Positions 52,122 to 62,302 of a stretch of 64,000 nt of DNA are shown here, in pieces. Source of the stretch: Shewanella sp. MTB7. Lineage in GTDB: Bacteria; Pseudomonadota; Gammaproteobacteria; Enterobacterales; Shewanellaceae. Numbering within the stretch: position 1 is the stretch's first letter; the number at the start of each line of letters is the position of its first letter. Location: contig NZ_CP085636.1 in NCBI RefSeq assembly GCF_027571385.1, forward strand, positions 868,001 through 932,000, read 5' to 3'. Made by a program: the position numbers and the translations under genes. The notes beneath the pieces were generated by a model. That model was given only the letters and a program-made list of their open reading frames with translations. It made no database searches and was not told the origin of the DNA.

Positions 52122-54602
52122 ATGACATTCCCTGATAATAAAAGCTTTTTTTTCAGTTTAAAATGGAAACTTTTGATAGCGGTTCTAGTCATGCTAACGA
52201 TGCTAGGTGGAGTATTGGGCGCTTTTACATTCAATCAACTCCTCAATCAGCAGAACTATTTGCTCGAGTCTCAACGAACTCAGCTATCTCAAAATCTAGA
52301 TAGTGCTATTTCATTAACTGTTGATAATTCCATGGTAGCTGCAGAGCAAATTGCTTTACTGATTAATGAGCAGAAGAGTGTTACATCTGATATCAGTCAA
52401 TATCAGATTATGTTGGACAAACGTTGGGCAGATATTCAGCTTCATTGGGAGCTTGAAACCATGCGTCTTATGACACCGTCTGGAGATATGTTAGCCCATG
52501 CTGGAAAATCAATTGATGTGGATGAGCTTCAATGGTTTGAAACTGGACAAACAAATGGTAAGCCTCGTTGGCAGATCGTTTGCCATCAGGAATGTGTGAT
52601 TCAAGTCTTAGTGCTTACTTTAATTAATGGTGATCCTTTTCTACTGTTTATCGAGTCAGGTTTAACTCGTATTCTGTCCATTTTTAGAGTCACTGAAACT
52701 TTCGAATTAGCTGTGCTAGGCTCGAGGGTTGAGCATCCCGTAGGTCAACACTATTGGGATCGAGAGTTATATGGTTTAAGCAATAAACGCACTAGCTTAC
52801 CTTTGTTGGAGCAAGTCGCGGAGTTTTTCTCATGGGAACATATTGTCAAGAATGGCGGTGTTTACGAGGTCAATAATGAGCATTCTGCAATCTGGGTGTT
52901 TCCTTTAGCAGAGGGTAGTAACTCTCCAGTCGTACTGGTAATTAATAACATTGATAATTGGCAGCGACTCCTAAATGAGTTTCAAGAGAGTATGTTAGGC
53001 ACTTTATTAATTACCCTATTGTTATCTGGTTGTCTGGTTATCTTAGTGGCTTGGGCGCCAGTGGTTAGCTTAAGTCGTCACGCGACTCTGTTACCTTTGC
53101 TTGCCGAGCATGAGTTTGAGACGTTAAAACAACTGTTTCCTAAAACGACTTCATTATTTGTAGATGAAGTCGATCTGATTAATATCGCTACTCATCAGCT
53201 TGCCGACAGGCTGCAATTTCTTGAATTAGAAGTTGATGAATATACCGCTGAGTTAGAACGGCTTGCCATGTTAGACACATTGACGGGGCTACCTAATAAG
53301 GCAATGTTAATGCATGAGTTGAATAAGACGATAGCCTGTGTGGGAAGCACCCAAGATCAAGTCGCCTTGATGTACCTAGATCTTGATGAGTTTAAACGGA
53401 TTAATGACTCCTTAGGCCATACTCAAGGAGATGAACTATTAAAAATCGTTGCTACTAGATTAAGTAATAATGTCAGAGCTATGGATACCGTATTTAGGCA
53501 AGGTGGTGATGAGTTTCTTATTCTGTTGAGGGGAATACGTTCTGATCAAGATGTTCGAAAGGTTATTCATCAAATTTTCTCCTCTTTGCAGCAACCTGTA
53601 GCCCTAGGGAATCACAAATTGATCATTACAACTAGCATAGGAGTTGCCTACTGTAAAAGCATGAGTATGAGGGCTGATGAACTCATAAAGTATGCGGATC
53701 TGGCTATGTACCAAGCTAAAGATGCCGGTCGCAGTAACTATCGTGTATTTACCGAAGACATGCTACTTAAAGCCAATAATAAATTGATGATTGAGCAAGA
53801 CATTGGCACGGCAATCGAGCAAAAGCAATTGTCTCTTTTTCTTCAACCAATTGTGGCTCTTCCAAATGCAGAACTTAAAGGCTTTGAGGCGCTTATTCGT
53901 TGGTTTCATCCTGAACGAGGTTTGATTATGCCCGGAGATTTTATTCCGGATATTGAGGATAGCGAAGCCATCATTCAGGTCGGTAATTATGTATTGGAAG
54001 AGGGAGGAGCCATGTTATCTCGTCTAAGAAAGCAAGGTTGGAACGATCTGTATTTAGCGGTAAATCTCTCTGCTAAGCACTATATGGATACAGGCCTTAT
54101 TCCACTGGTTCAGCATATCTTATCTAAGTATGATCTTCCTCCCGAGAGTTTGTTATTAGAGGTGACCGAGGAGAGTGTGATAGAGCAAGTGGAGCTGGCG
54201 ATGTCATCGATGAAGTCGTTAAAGGAGTTAGGAGTGCGTATCGCAATCGATGATTTTGGTACTGGTTACTCATCCCTTAGTTATCTTAAACAGCTGCCCT
54301 TCGATGTATTGAAAATCGATAGGTGTTTTATCTCTGAAGTGCTCAATGAAAGTATCGACTCACATATCGTTAGCACCGTTATCGATCTTGCTCACAACTT
54401 AGGTCGTACAGTGGTCGCTGAAGGTATAGAGATACAAGAGCAGGGAGATTATTTAGCCTGTTTAGGATGTGAATTAGCTCAGGGATACCTCTATTCTAAA
54501 CCGTTAGATGAAGAGAAAGTATTCGCGATATTGAGCATGATAGAGGAGGGTAGGATTTGGCCTGTAGAGCAAACTCCCCAATTAGGAAAATTAGGGAGTT
54601 AA
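52122..54602 (+). CDS. Membrane-bound GGDEF-EAL protein (c-di-GMP turnover)
   Basis: An 826-residue inner-membrane protein with two transmembrane helices (about 14-36 and 290-315) flanking a periplasmic sensor region. A short coiled linker (about 370-390) precedes the GGDEF domain with the intact motif GGDEF (461-465) in FRQGGDEFLIL, so diguanylate cyclase activity is possible. The EAL domain has EALIRW (589), NLSAK, EVTEESVIEQ, DDFGTGYSS and AEGIEIQEQ, all expected for an active phosphodiesterase. The ATG at 52122 follows the porin stop by 4 bp. Third gene of the operon; the first two presumably deliver its signal. Confidence 0.92.
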   Translation: MTFPDNKSFFFSLKWKLLIAVLVMLTMLGGVLGAFTFNQLLNQQNYLLESQRTQLSQNLDSAISLTVDNSMVAAEQIALLINEQKSVTSDISQYQIMLDKRWADIQLHWELETMRLMTPSGDMLAHAGKSIDVDELQWFETGQTNGKPRWQIVCHQECVIQVLVLTLINGDPFLLFIESGLTRILSIFRVTETFELAVLGSRVEHPVGQHYWDRELYGLSNKRTSLPLLEQVAEFFSWEHIVKNGGVYEVNNEHSAIWVFPLAEGSNSPVVLVINNIDNWQRLLNEFQESMLGTLLITLLLSGCLVILVAWAPVVSLSRHATLLPLLAEHEFETLKQLFPKTTSLFVDEVDLINIATHQLADRLQFLELEVDEYTAELERLAMLDTLTGLPNKAMLMHELNKTIACVGSTQDQVALMYLDLDEFKRINDSLGHTQGDELLKIVATRLSNNVRAMDTVFRQGGDEFLILLRGIRSDQDVRKVIHQIFSSLQQPVALGNHKLIITTSIGVAYCKSMSMRADELIKYADLAMYQAKDAGRSNYRVFTEDMLLKANNKLMIEQDIGTAIEQKQLSLFLQPIVALPNAELKGFEALIRWFHPERGLIMPGDFIPDIEDSEAIIQVGNYVLEEGGAMLSRLRKQGWNDLYLAVNLSAKHYMDTGLIPLVQHILSKYDLPPESLLLEVTEESVIEQVELAMSSMKSLKELGVRIAIDDFGTGYSSLSYLKQLPFDVLKIDRCFISEVLNESIDSHIVSTVIDLAHNLGRTVVAEGIEIQEQGDYLACLGCELAQGYLYSKPLDEEKVFAILSMIEEGRIWPVEQTPQLGKLGS

Positions 54603-54652
54603 GTTGCGTTTCACAAATCACTGACAACAAGGGTAAATTCGGCTCACATGGC

Positions 54653-56128
54653 TTATGTTTGATCCCCTATCGTGCCTGTATTACTGGCTGGAACTTTTAA
54701 TTCCGATGTTGCAGTGTCGGTTTCTGTTACCACAGATTTAACCTTTTCATTCTTAGGGAGAGGCTTAGCTTCAAGAGACTGGGCCACTGTTGGTGCGAGC
54801 GCTTTAGGTTTCTTTGGTAATAGACTCATCAATTTATTAGCAATATCGGTGTTGTTCTGGTAACCATTAAATAGTGTGGATGCGGGGCCTGAAGCAAAGA
54901 CTTGAACATCAACGCCCGTATGACCAGCGGTTGTCCAGCCAGTATAGGATCTAAGGTCAATGATTTTTTTAATCGCCGTAGTCATAACATCCATACCTTG
55001 CATACGAGCCAGAGAAAGTTGAGTGACCTCTTGAGGACTAAGTTCGAAACCAAGTTGAGTGCTAACTTGTGACTGCCAATCCCCATTGGCAAGCGCGAAT
55101 GAAGCTATGACATCTGGGCTTTTTGATACGCCGTTAATGATATCCGTCTTCCAAATATACTCCCCATTTGCACCTATGCTTAAGCCGCCAGTATTATGAT
55201 CAGCTGTGACTACCATCAAGGTATCGTTATGTTGACGTACGAACTGCTCAACCACTTCGATCGCATTGGCAAACTCATCCATCTCTGCCATGGCGGTTGC
55301 AATGTCGTTATTGTGACCCGCCCAATCGATTAGACTTCCTTCGATGAGAAGCACAAATCCATCCTTATTCTGTGACAGTAACTCTAGGGCTTTAGCTGTC
55401 ATCTTACTCAGCTTATGAGCATCTGGTTCGTTGATTGCCCAAGGAAGTTGGATATCGGCGAATAGACCAATCACCTTAGGTGCTGTAATGGTATCTAATT
55501 GGGAGAAATCTGAGATATGTTGGTAGCCTTTAACCTCAAACTTTTTGAGTAGCTTAGGGGGGAAGTAACGTTGACCACCACCTAACATCACGTCGGTATC
55601 AGTATCGAGTAAACTTGTTGCTATCTCATCATAATTACGGCGACTTTCATTATGAGTGAGAAAAGCGGCCGGAGTCGCGTGATTAATCTGAGAGGTGACA
55701 GCAATACCGGTGGCGAGCCCTAATTGTTTAGCTTTTTCCATAATGGTGGTGAGGGGCTGTTTTTGCGTATCGACGGATACCGCACCATTGTATGATTTAA
55801 CTCCAGTGGCTAAGGCTGTTGCTGCGGCAGCTGAGTCAGTCACATAACCACTGACTTTAGCGGGATATGTACTGGCAGTACCCACTAATAACCTGTCGAA
55901 TACGGTCTGCTCAACCTCTTCAGTGTCCGGGTTATTTTTATAATACCGATAGGCGCTGGTATAGGCAGGGCCCATACCATCACCAATCATAATGACGATA
56001 TTCTTAGGAACACTAGGTGTCGTCCCCATCATGGTTAGACTGGGACTATCGCTATTAGCATGGGCTAAGCCAAATAGGCTGCCAGATAGAATAAGTAAAC
56101 CGCTACAGAGGGAACGAGTTAGTGTCAT
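54653..56128 (-). CDS. Alkaline phosphatase
   Basis: A 491-residue secreted alkaline phosphatase. The signal peptide (LCSGLLILSGSLFGLAHA) is followed by the metal-binding MIGDGMGP, the nucleophile Ser99 in YVTDSAAAATALATGVK, the zinc ligands in VTADHNTGGLS, the EGSLIDWAGHNND motif and the His in TTAGHTGVDVQVFA. A Pro/Lys/Ala-rich tail of about 55 residues after the catalytic domain is probably disordered. It belongs to the PhoA superfamily and is not the short E. coli PhoA itself. It follows gshB by 11 bp in the same direction and may be read from the sprT-endA-rsmE-gshB transcript. Confidence 0.92.
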   Translation of the reverse strand: MTLTRSLCSGLLILSGSLFGLAHANSDSPSLTMMGTTPSVPKNIVIMIGDGMGPAYTSAYRYYKNNPDTEEVEQTVFDRLLVGTASTYPAKVSGYVTDSAAAATALATGVKSYNGAVSVDTQKQPLTTIMEKAKQLGLATGIAVTSQINHATPAAFLTHNESRRNYDEIATSLLDTDTDVMLGGGQRYFPPKLLKKFEVKGYQHISDFSQLDTITAPKVIGLFADIQLPWAINEPDAHKLSKMTAKALELLSQNKDGFVLLIEGSLIDWAGHNNDIATAMAEMDEFANAIEVVEQFVRQHNDTLMVVTADHNTGGLSIGANGEYIWKTDIINGVSKSPDVIASFALANGDWQSQVSTQLGFELSPQEVTQLSLARMQGMDVMTTAIKKIIDLRSYTGWTTAGHTGVDVQVFASGPASTLFNGYQNNTDIANKLMSLLPKKPKALAPTVAQSLEAKPLPKNEKVKSVVTETDTATSELKVPASNTGTIGDQT

Positions 56129-56139
56129 TGAATATGCCT

Positions 56140-57090
56140 TTACGCTGATTTAATTCGAGATTCGATTGCATCCATTAGCATGCCAGTAATATCGACATCA
56201 AATGCGGCTTGTATCTCTTTGATACAAGTTGGGCTGGTGACATTAATCTCGGTGAGCTTGTCACCTATAACATCGAGTCCTACAAAAATCAGTCCACGTT
56301 TCTTAAGTTCAGGTCCGATAGCACGTGCTATTTTCCAATCACTTTCAGACAGTGGTTGAGCGACGCCGCGTCCGCCTGCTGCTAAGTTACCTCGCGTTTC
56401 TCCTTTTTGAGGAATACGGGCTAACGAATAAGGCACTGGCTCGCCATCGACCACTAAGATACGTTTGTCACCAGAGGTGATATCGGGAATAAAGGCCTGC
56501 ACCATAGTGTATTGCTGACCATGGTTAGTTAAGGTCTCGATAATCACGCCTAAGTTAGGATCGTTTTCTTTAACCCTAAAGATGGAACTACCACCCATGC
56601 CATCTAATGGCTTAATGATGATGTCCCTTTTCTCCTGGTGGAAATGACGGATCCGCAGCTCATCTCGAGTAACGATGGTTTCAGGTGTGAATTCAGAGAA
56701 CCAAGCGGTAAACAGTTTTTCGTTCGCGTCGCGCAGACTTTGAGGTTTGTTGACGATAAGTACGCCTTCCTCTTCCGCTCTTTCAAGCATATAAGTTGCG
56801 TAGATGAATTCAGTGTCAAAAGGAGGATCTTTGCGCATCAAAATAACGTTAAGATCCGCAAGAGGTGTGTCGATAGATTCACCTAAGTCAAACCAATTTG
56901 TTTCATCCTGCTGAACACTTAAGGTTCGCATTGTTGCCATTGCTTTGCCATTGACCATAGCCAGATCTTTCATCTCCATATAGAAGAGTTCATAACCGCG
57001 GCTTTGAGCGGCGAGTAACATGGCGAAGCTTGAGTCTTTCTTAATATTAATATCAGTGATGGGGTCCATCACTATGCCGAGTTTGATCAT
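56140..57090 (-). CDS. gshB: Glutathione synthetase
   Basis: A 316-residue ATP-grasp enzyme that joins gamma-glutamylcysteine and glycine. Hallmarks are KLGIVMDPITDINIKKDSSF at the N-terminus, DNEKLFTAWF-like substrate region (RDANEKLFTAWFSEFTPET), IIKPLDGMGGSSIF (ATP-binding lid), GDKRILVVDGEPVPYSLARI and GLDVIGDKLTEINVTSPTC. All fit E. coli GshB. Part of the conserved sprT-endA-rsmE-gshB order. The usual following genes yqgE and ruvX are replaced here by alkaline phosphatase. Confidence 0.96.
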   Translation of the reverse strand: MIKLGIVMDPITDINIKKDSSFAMLLAAQSRGYELFYMEMKDLAMVNGKAMATMRTLSVQQDETNWFDLGESIDTPLADLNVILMRKDPPFDTEFIYATYMLERAEEEGVLIVNKPQSLRDANEKLFTAWFSEFTPETIVTRDELRIRHFHQEKRDIIIKPLDGMGGSSIFRVKENDPNLGVIIETLTNHGQQYTMVQAFIPDITSGDKRILVVDGEPVPYSLARIPQKGETRGNLAAGGRGVAQPLSESDWKIARAIGPELKKRGLIFVGLDVIGDKLTEINVTSPTCIKEIQAAFDVDITGMLMDAIESRIKSA

Positions 57091-57159
57091 GAATTTGTTC
57101 CTTGTGCCATCAATATCAATGGTCTTAAATTGGGTTTATTAAATGTGAGGGATTAGGGA

Positions 57160-57891
57160 TTATCCCATATCTCCAAATTTTAATTGCAGGGCGCTAATTG
57201 CGGTTAACGCTGCTGTTTCTGTTCTTAATACTCGGGGACCAAGCAGAACATCGGTAAAGTGATGTTGCTCCGTCATCAATATTTCGGTGTCAGAAAGTCC
57301 ACCTTCAGGGCCAATTAACAGCCTGACTTTAGGTGATGTTAAAGATAGACCGCCTATGCCATGAGCAGCTCTAGGATGTAGGTTTAATTTAACTGAGCCT
57401 GTTTGTTGGGCGCTCCACGCTTCAAGCGTCATAGCGGGTCTTATTTCAGGTACCCGACTGCGGCCAGATTGCTCACAAGCCCCAATGACTATCTTTTGCC
57501 ATTGTTGTATTTTCTTCTCCAATCGCTCACCGGTAAGCTTTACACCACAACGTTCAGAAAACAGTGGGGTAATCGTGTTAACCCCAAGCTCGACAGATTT
57601 CTGTATGGTGAAATCCATGCGATCTCCGCGGGAGATCACTTGTCCTAGATGAAGGTGAAGCGGTGATTCACTTTGGTTTAGAGTCGCAGATAAGACCTTG
57701 ACGGAGACATTTTTCTTACTGGCTGAGATGATCTCTGACAGATACTCCTGACCATCGCCATTAAACAAGCTGATCTGTTCGCCAGTATTCATGCGTAGCA
57801 CGCGACCGATATGTGATGCGGGCTCGTCATCAAGCTCTATTACATTGCCAACTGATAAGGGCGATGCCTGATATATTCTTGGGATTCTCAT
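57160..57891 (-). CDS. rsmE: 16S rRNA (uracil1498-N3)-methyltransferase RsmE
   Basis: A 243-residue SPOUT-family methyltransferase that makes m3U1498 in 16S rRNA. An N-terminal PUA-like domain ([28 protein letters not shown]) precedes the knotted SPOUT domain: [28 protein letters not shown]-like [28 protein letters not shown] and [16 protein letters not shown]. It lies 7 bp after endA and 69 bp before gshB. Confidence 0.95.
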   Translation of the reverse strand: MRIPRIYQASPLSVGNVIELDDEPASHIGRVLRMNTGEQISLFNGDGQEYLSEIISASKKNVSVKVLSATLNQSESPLHLHLGQVISRGDRMDFTIQKSVELGVNTITPLFSERCGVKLTGERLEKKIQQWQKIVIGACEQSGRSRVPEIRPAMTLEAWSAQQTGSVKLNLHPRAAHGIGGLSLTSPKVRLLIGPEGGLSDTEILMTEQHHFTDVLLGPRVLRTETAALTAISALQLKFGDMG

Positions 57892-57898
57892 CTATTTC

Positions 57899-58654
57899 CT
57901 ACTCCGCAAGCGATTGCGTAATTGCCTGTGCGTCACAAAGATTCTTTACAAAGGGATTATGATTCCCTTGAGTGCGGGCGATTTCTCTATCCCTGACACA
58001 CTCAATAGTATCAACTGGATAAGTTTTATCCCATGCCTTAAATAGTTTTAATTGGCTTTTTGCTATTTTTAAACTGTATGCCTGCTGCATGTAGAGATAC
58101 GTTCGGGCTATTTGACCTCGTGTATAGCTAGGAGGCTCAGCTTTTCTCGATTTGAAATCGATAACCATATTGCACTGACCATATTGCTCAGGTGTTGCGT
58201 TCCATTGGCTGAATCGATAGTTACTTCTATCGCCATTTACTTCGCCTATGGCGGGGACTAAATTGTGTAAATCAGATTCCATCTTTTTGAATAATTGATC
58301 TTTTTTGCCACAGTTTTTACGTCCCCCCTCTTGCCAGCATTGACGTTGATGGCCGAACTCCCAGGCCGGTACGATATGTTCCCATTCGATACGAGCAGCG
58401 CGCTTCTGCTGTTTTCTGACCAGATAACCACAATTTGAAAAGTCCGTTTGCCATTTCTTGCCGTTAATTTTGATATCACAACCACAATAGAAACTGGTGG
58501 CGGGTAGAGAGCGTGAATAGATCTCTTTTGCACGTTTCTTTGCTTGATAAAAGCTAGTTGGATGAGAACCTGAAGCATAAGCCGATGCTGAAAACAGCAG
58601 TGATAGCCCTAAACCTATCAATAAGGCAGAGCCGATTTTATTAAGCGGTGACAA
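57899..58654 (-). CDS. endA: Endonuclease I (periplasmic DNase)
   Basis: A 251-residue secreted nuclease that cuts double-stranded DNA. It uses a TTG start with AGGGA seven bases upstream, which opens a signal peptide ([19 protein letters not shown]). The endonuclease I signature is present: [20 protein letters not shown] (catalytic His-Glu), [18 protein letters not shown] and FSQWN. Several cysteines, including two in [12 protein letters not shown], fit the disulfide-stabilised fold. Part of the sprT-endA-rsmE-gshB cluster. DsbA/DsbD-type enzymes in this window could assist its folding. Confidence 0.94.
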   Translation of the reverse strand: MSPLNKIGSALLIGLGLSLLFSASAYASGSHPTSFYQAKKRAKEIYSRSLPATSFYCGCDIKINGKKWQTDFSNCGYLVRKQQKRAARIEWEHIVPAWEFGHQRQCWQEGGRKNCGKKDQLFKKMESDLHNLVPAIGEVNGDRSNYRFSQWNATPEQYGQCNMVIDFKSRKAEPPSYTRGQIARTYLYMQQAYSLKIAKSQLKLFKAWDKTYPVDTIECVRDREIARTQGNHNPFVKNLCDAQAITQSLAE

Positions 58655-58785
58655 TCTAAATCCCTAAAGGAGCGACGGGTATAAGCATCGCTCCAAATGC
58701 TAATTGGCAAAGCTTATTGTTTGCCTTGTCAGGGATTTTACGGGATGAACAGAGGAAAGCAAAGTAAGGGTTAAAAACAGATGAA

Positions 58786-59358
58786 TTAGAGGTTAAGGGT
58801 TAACTCTTTTTTGCAGCGTCGACATCGGTATTGAGTTTCGCCTCTGACGACCTTGTTATGGCGTCTGATGCTTAGACTCACGGGCCCACAATCACATTGA
58901 TAAGAGAAGTGTTTTCCCGCTACTGACTGAGTATCCATACTATGAGTCGTGCTTGGTGATAACTTAAAGACCCGTATCATCAATGCTTGCCACTCCCTAC
59001 CGTGGGGTTTGACTCTGCCGTACATCTGGTGTGCCAGCAGGTGGCAAATTTCATGGGGGATCACTTCATTAAAGAAGGTATCTTGGTTTTCAGCGAGCAA
59101 GGTGGCATTAAATCTGAGTAGATTCTGATGTAAGTGAGCAGTGCCAGCGCTTTTCCCTCTAAGTTTAAAATTGATCTCAGGTCGTATAAAGCTCTGTTGT
59201 AGCTGAGATTCGGCGATAAGATAGCACTGAAGTACTCGCTCAACTGCATGACTGTGTAGTTTAGAGTCAAACTGATATCTTAGGCTCTTAAATTTAGTCT
59301 TAGAGACAGAAGGCTTAGGTTTTTGTGTTTTATGGCTTGGGGGAAATAAGTTAAACAT
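58786..59358 (-). CDS. sprT: SprT family zinc metalloprotease-like protein
   Basis: A 190-residue SprT/Spartan-family protein. The zinc motif HEICHLLAHQMYG is followed by VKPHGREWQALM with the third ligand. The C-terminus has a zinc ribbon (YQCDCGPVSLS and YRCRRCKKEL). E. coli SprT has no settled function; the eukaryotic relative SPRTN cuts DNA-protein crosslinks. The Lys-rich N-terminus fits nucleic-acid contact. It is the first gene of the cluster with endA, rsmE and gshB. Confidence 0.92.
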   Translation of the reverse strand: MFNLFPPSHKTQKPKPSVSKTKFKSLRYQFDSKLHSHAVERVLQCYLIAESQLQQSFIRPEINFKLRGKSAGTAHLHQNLLRFNATLLAENQDTFFNEVIPHEICHLLAHQMYGRVKPHGREWQALMIRVFKLSPSTTHSMDTQSVAGKHFSYQCDCGPVSLSIRRHNKVVRGETQYRCRRCKKELTLNL

Positions 59359-59706
59359 TGGGTTGTTTCACAATTAGTATGTTGCGCTGTATTAACACAT
59401 CGAACATGTTCAGGCCACGGTAGTTTCATCATTACTAATTTGCTTATAAGTGTCCATGATTTATTTACCTAATAGAATATTTTAACTTACCAAAGGTTCT
59501 GCACAACAACTCAGAGTGTAGATGGTTGCCTTTATTCTTGATACGACAGCCATAGACGTAATGCAATTAAGATTTTTAGTAATTTGCTGACTATGAACAT
59601 TGCAGTTGACTATAGGGGGGATGGTTTATATCAGCGAGTAGAGGTATATCTACTCTACTATTCGCTGAGTTTTAAAAAGTATCTAACATATTACATGTAG
59701 TGATAT
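59359..59706. other. Intergenic region with no gene seen
   Basis: 348 bases between the MBL-fold gene and sprT. Both flanking genes point left, so it must hold the sprT promoter. No RNA gene was recognised. A short inverted-looking stretch (GTAGAGGTATATCTACTCTAC) near 59639 may terminate other transcripts, but is not convincing. Confidence 0.4.
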
Positions 59707-61062
59707 TTAATTTAGATTACCTTGCTTTCGTTCTAATTCGGCTGCATAGCTGAAGTAATAGTTACGATTTGGCGCATTGTACTCTTGGGCTGCTAACGCT
59801 CTTAAAGCAAAAATCTGTGCTTTAACCACTTGTGTTTTATCAAGATCATCTAAGTAACTTAGATGATCTGTCAATATGAGTGCCCATTGGTGATTTTTTA
59901 TTTTCATAGCTTTATCTAGTTGTATCATTAACTTATCATGTCCTCCGGCAAGGAGTGCAAGTTGCTCTGCCATTACCTTATTAGATAAAGGATTTAGATG
60001 GGTTGGATTACCATCAAACCAACCTAACATGCCAGCATAGATAGCCCGTGAAGCGTGACTTACTGTTCCGTAAAACTCTGTCAGATAGGGCTTGTTCTGG
60101 AGATGTGTTGGTAATTTAATTGTCTGGGCAATGGTTACAGGATCCAGACCTTTATTCATTCCCGCTGTGGTTTGTTCATACACTGACGCAATCGCTTCAC
60201 TGTAATCCAATAGTGCTTGAGTCGCAGCGACTTGTCCCAATATGGGGCTAGTATGTCCGCCGACAAGTACATTAGGTTCAAATGTAGCCATTGTTGCTAC
60301 AGATTCTGACCAGATTCTTAGATCTCGATACGGCGTACCTCTAATGGCATAAAGATTAAGAAATGCCTGATAAAAATTATCGCCACTAAATAGAACCTGC
60401 TCATTGGGCAGCCAAATAAACATAGCGTCACTGGTTTCACCAGCCGCTGGGTAAATTTCAATATCAATGCCTGCTATTGTAGTTTTATAGTTCTGATGAA
60501 TTTTTAAACTCGGCGGGATAAATCCCTTTCCTCTGTCGTGATCAATAGTAATAGCCTGAGCGACACCTCGGTTGCTTTGATATTCAGGCTCTAGCAACCT
60601 GCCAAATTGCCGAGTTTCTCTTTTTGCCATCACAACATCAAGCACCTTGTCCGTACCATGATGATTTCCCATATTGGCATGACCAATCACTTCCACTTGT
60701 TGTCCTTGGCTAAACGTCGAAGCTCCCCCCGTATGATCACCATGACTATGTGTATATATGATTGCTTTAACTGGCTTTGTAGAATGTTTACGGAAATCAA
60801 TTAGCGCATTGTTTGCGCTAGTCGGTCCCATTAACGTATCTATGATAATCACGCCATCTTCACCAACAATCATCGATGAGGTAGCACCATGGTATCCCAC
60901 TGCGGTGTAGATATTGGGGGCTACCTTAACTATCCGCTGCTCAAAGTGTTGCTCATGTTGTTTAAGCATGGCGGAAGCTACATCTACCGAGACCAAAGTT
61001 GATGCCGATAATGGAGCGCATAATGCTGCGCTAAGTGATAAAAAGTACAAAATATGTTTCAT
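59707..61062 (-). CDS. Secreted metallo-beta-lactamase fold hydrolase, alkyl sulfatase-like (short form)
   Basis: A 451-residue secreted enzyme (signal MKHILYFLSLSAALCAPLSA). The binuclear zinc motif THSHGDHTGG (His105-His110) is followed by IGHANMGNHHG and the zinc-ligand region FSGDNFYQAF. The alkyl-sulfatase dimerisation-like region is present (LPTHLQNKPYLTEFYG, HASRAIYAGMLGWFDGNPTH). SdsA-type enzymes are about 650 residues and end in an SCP2 domain; that domain is missing here. It probably hydrolyses sulfate esters or related substrates. It lies next to an AraC regulator, also on the minus strand, and about 2 kb from dsbI-dsbL-assT. Confidence 0.8.
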   Translation of the reverse strand: MKHILYFLSLSAALCAPLSASTLVSVDVASAMLKQHEQHFEQRIVKVAPNIYTAVGYHGATSSMIVGEDGVIIIDTLMGPTSANNALIDFRKHSTKPVKAIIYTHSHGDHTGGASTFSQGQQVEVIGHANMGNHHGTDKVLDVVMAKRETRQFGRLLEPEYQSNRGVAQAITIDHDRGKGFIPPSLKIHQNYKTTIAGIDIEIYPAAGETSDAMFIWLPNEQVLFSGDNFYQAFLNLYAIRGTPYRDLRIWSESVATMATFEPNVLVGGHTSPILGQVAATQALLDYSEAIASVYEQTTAGMNKGLDPVTIAQTIKLPTHLQNKPYLTEFYGTVSHASRAIYAGMLGWFDGNPTHLNPLSNKVMAEQLALLAGGHDKLMIQLDKAMKIKNHQWALILTDHLSYLDDLDKTQVVKAQIFALRALAAQEYNAPNRNYYFSYAAELERKQGNLN

Positions 61063-61125
61063 TAGAGTGCCATTAACATGGTTTAGATAGCGATATACTA
61101 AGACAATAAAATAGTATGTGGCAGG

Positions 61126-61998
61126 TTAAAGCTGCACTGAAAATGGTAAAACTTGTGCGCCCTTATCACGAAATTTCTTAGGTGTTATTCCTAGATATCG
61201 ATTGAAAAACTTTATGAAATTGGTTGTTTCATCGAAACCTAAACGTTCAGATAACTGATTGATATTCAAAGGGCTAGTCACCAGTAGTCGCTTTGCTTCA
61301 AGCACTATCTGATTATCTATAGTTTTCTTTAAGGTATAACCACTCACTTTAAGACATACACTATTAAGCTTGCTGTAGCTCATAGCCATATATTGTGCAT
61401 AGTCTTTGGCATGTCTTGTGGTACACATGTGACTTTGAATCAATTCAAGTAATTTTTGATATTTAATCTGCAGTCGTGGCTCACCGCCTGCCAGCTTATG
61501 AGCTTGACTGATACTAATTAATAGATTTGATAATATGAGTTGGTTACTAATGGCTGGTAAAGGTAGATTTTGCTGCAGGGCTATAAGTGCTATCGTATTA
61601 TCTATCACAGTAGAAAGAGTTAAATCTGGTTGCCAAACAGGTCGTTGTTTACACAATTGTAGACAATTATCAGGTATCAGAGCCTTTATCTCTTGATAGT
61701 AATCATCAGTAAAAACTAACAATTCACCTTGAAGCTTACTCTTAGAGTCGTATGCATGGATTTGACCGGGTGCAATGTACACCATATCCCCAGGCTTATA
61801 GTCATAGCTTTCAAAGTCAATATAATGAGTTCCATAACATTTTGCTCGGTATAGACAATGAAAGCTCACTCGATGTAAGTCTGTTGGAGGTGGTGAATAC
61901 TGCTGCCCCCGTCTCCACAGCACTTCTAAGCACAGATACTCTATATTATTGTGATGTTGTCTATAGATGACATTGGGGATATTAGGGGGAGTGGTCAA
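61126..61998 (-). CDS. AraC family transcriptional regulator
   Basis: A 290-residue regulator that uses a TTG start: an in-frame stop lies five codons upstream and no ATG or GTG occurs at the N-terminus. The N-terminal cupin-like part (YKPGDMVYIAPGQIHAYDS) binds an effector. The C-terminal double helix-turn-helix is of the AraC type (LNINQLSERLGFDETTNFIK and FFNRYLGITPKKFR). It stands 63 bp upstream of the MBL-fold gene, in the same direction, so it may regulate or be co-transcribed with it. Confidence 0.87.
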   Translation of the reverse strand: MTTPPNIPNVIYRQHHNNIEYLCLEVLWRRGQQYSPPPTDLHRVSFHCLYRAKCYGTHYIDFESYDYKPGDMVYIAPGQIHAYDSKSKLQGELLVFTDDYYQEIKALIPDNCLQLCKQRPVWQPDLTLSTVIDNTIALIALQQNLPLPAISNQLILSNLLISISQAHKLAGGEPRLQIKYQKLLELIQSHMCTTRHAKDYAQYMAMSYSKLNSVCLKVSGYTLKKTIDNQIVLEAKRLLVTSPLNINQLSERLGFDETTNFIKFFNRYLGITPKKFRDKGAQVLPFSVQL

Positions 61999-62302
61999 AA
62001 TTACTTTAGCCTAGAAAAATTTTCAATTTATGGATATGAGCAAGTGTTACATATAAAACGCCTCCATATTCTGATAGCTACTGCAATTAAACTCGATATT
62101 TATCGATAAGATTGAATCTCACATCAAAATTTTTTACCGCAATAAAAATACTCAGCGTCTTAATGTTCAAGGTCCCGCTTCGAATCCTGGATAAGCTTCA
62201 TATTGCTAAATAGCTTAATTACACAAGGAACCTCTGTCCTCCTCTTGGTCATAACACCCATTGTCAATTCTCTTCGCCCTGTAAGAGCGAAGAGAATGTT
62301 AT
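61999..62302. other. Intergenic region with a hairpin after dsbI
   Basis: About 300 AT-rich bases. The inverted repeat ATTCTCTTCGC/GCGAAGAGAAT at 62267-62297 lies 5 bp beyond the dsbI stop codon (minus strand) and probably ends that transcript, although there is no T-run. A tRNA-like scrap near 62180 was rejected. Confidence 0.45.

Noticed and set aside
62165..62200. tRNA T-arm-like scrap (GCTTCGAATCCTGG)
   Set aside because: No acceptor, D-arm or anticodon arm can be built around it.
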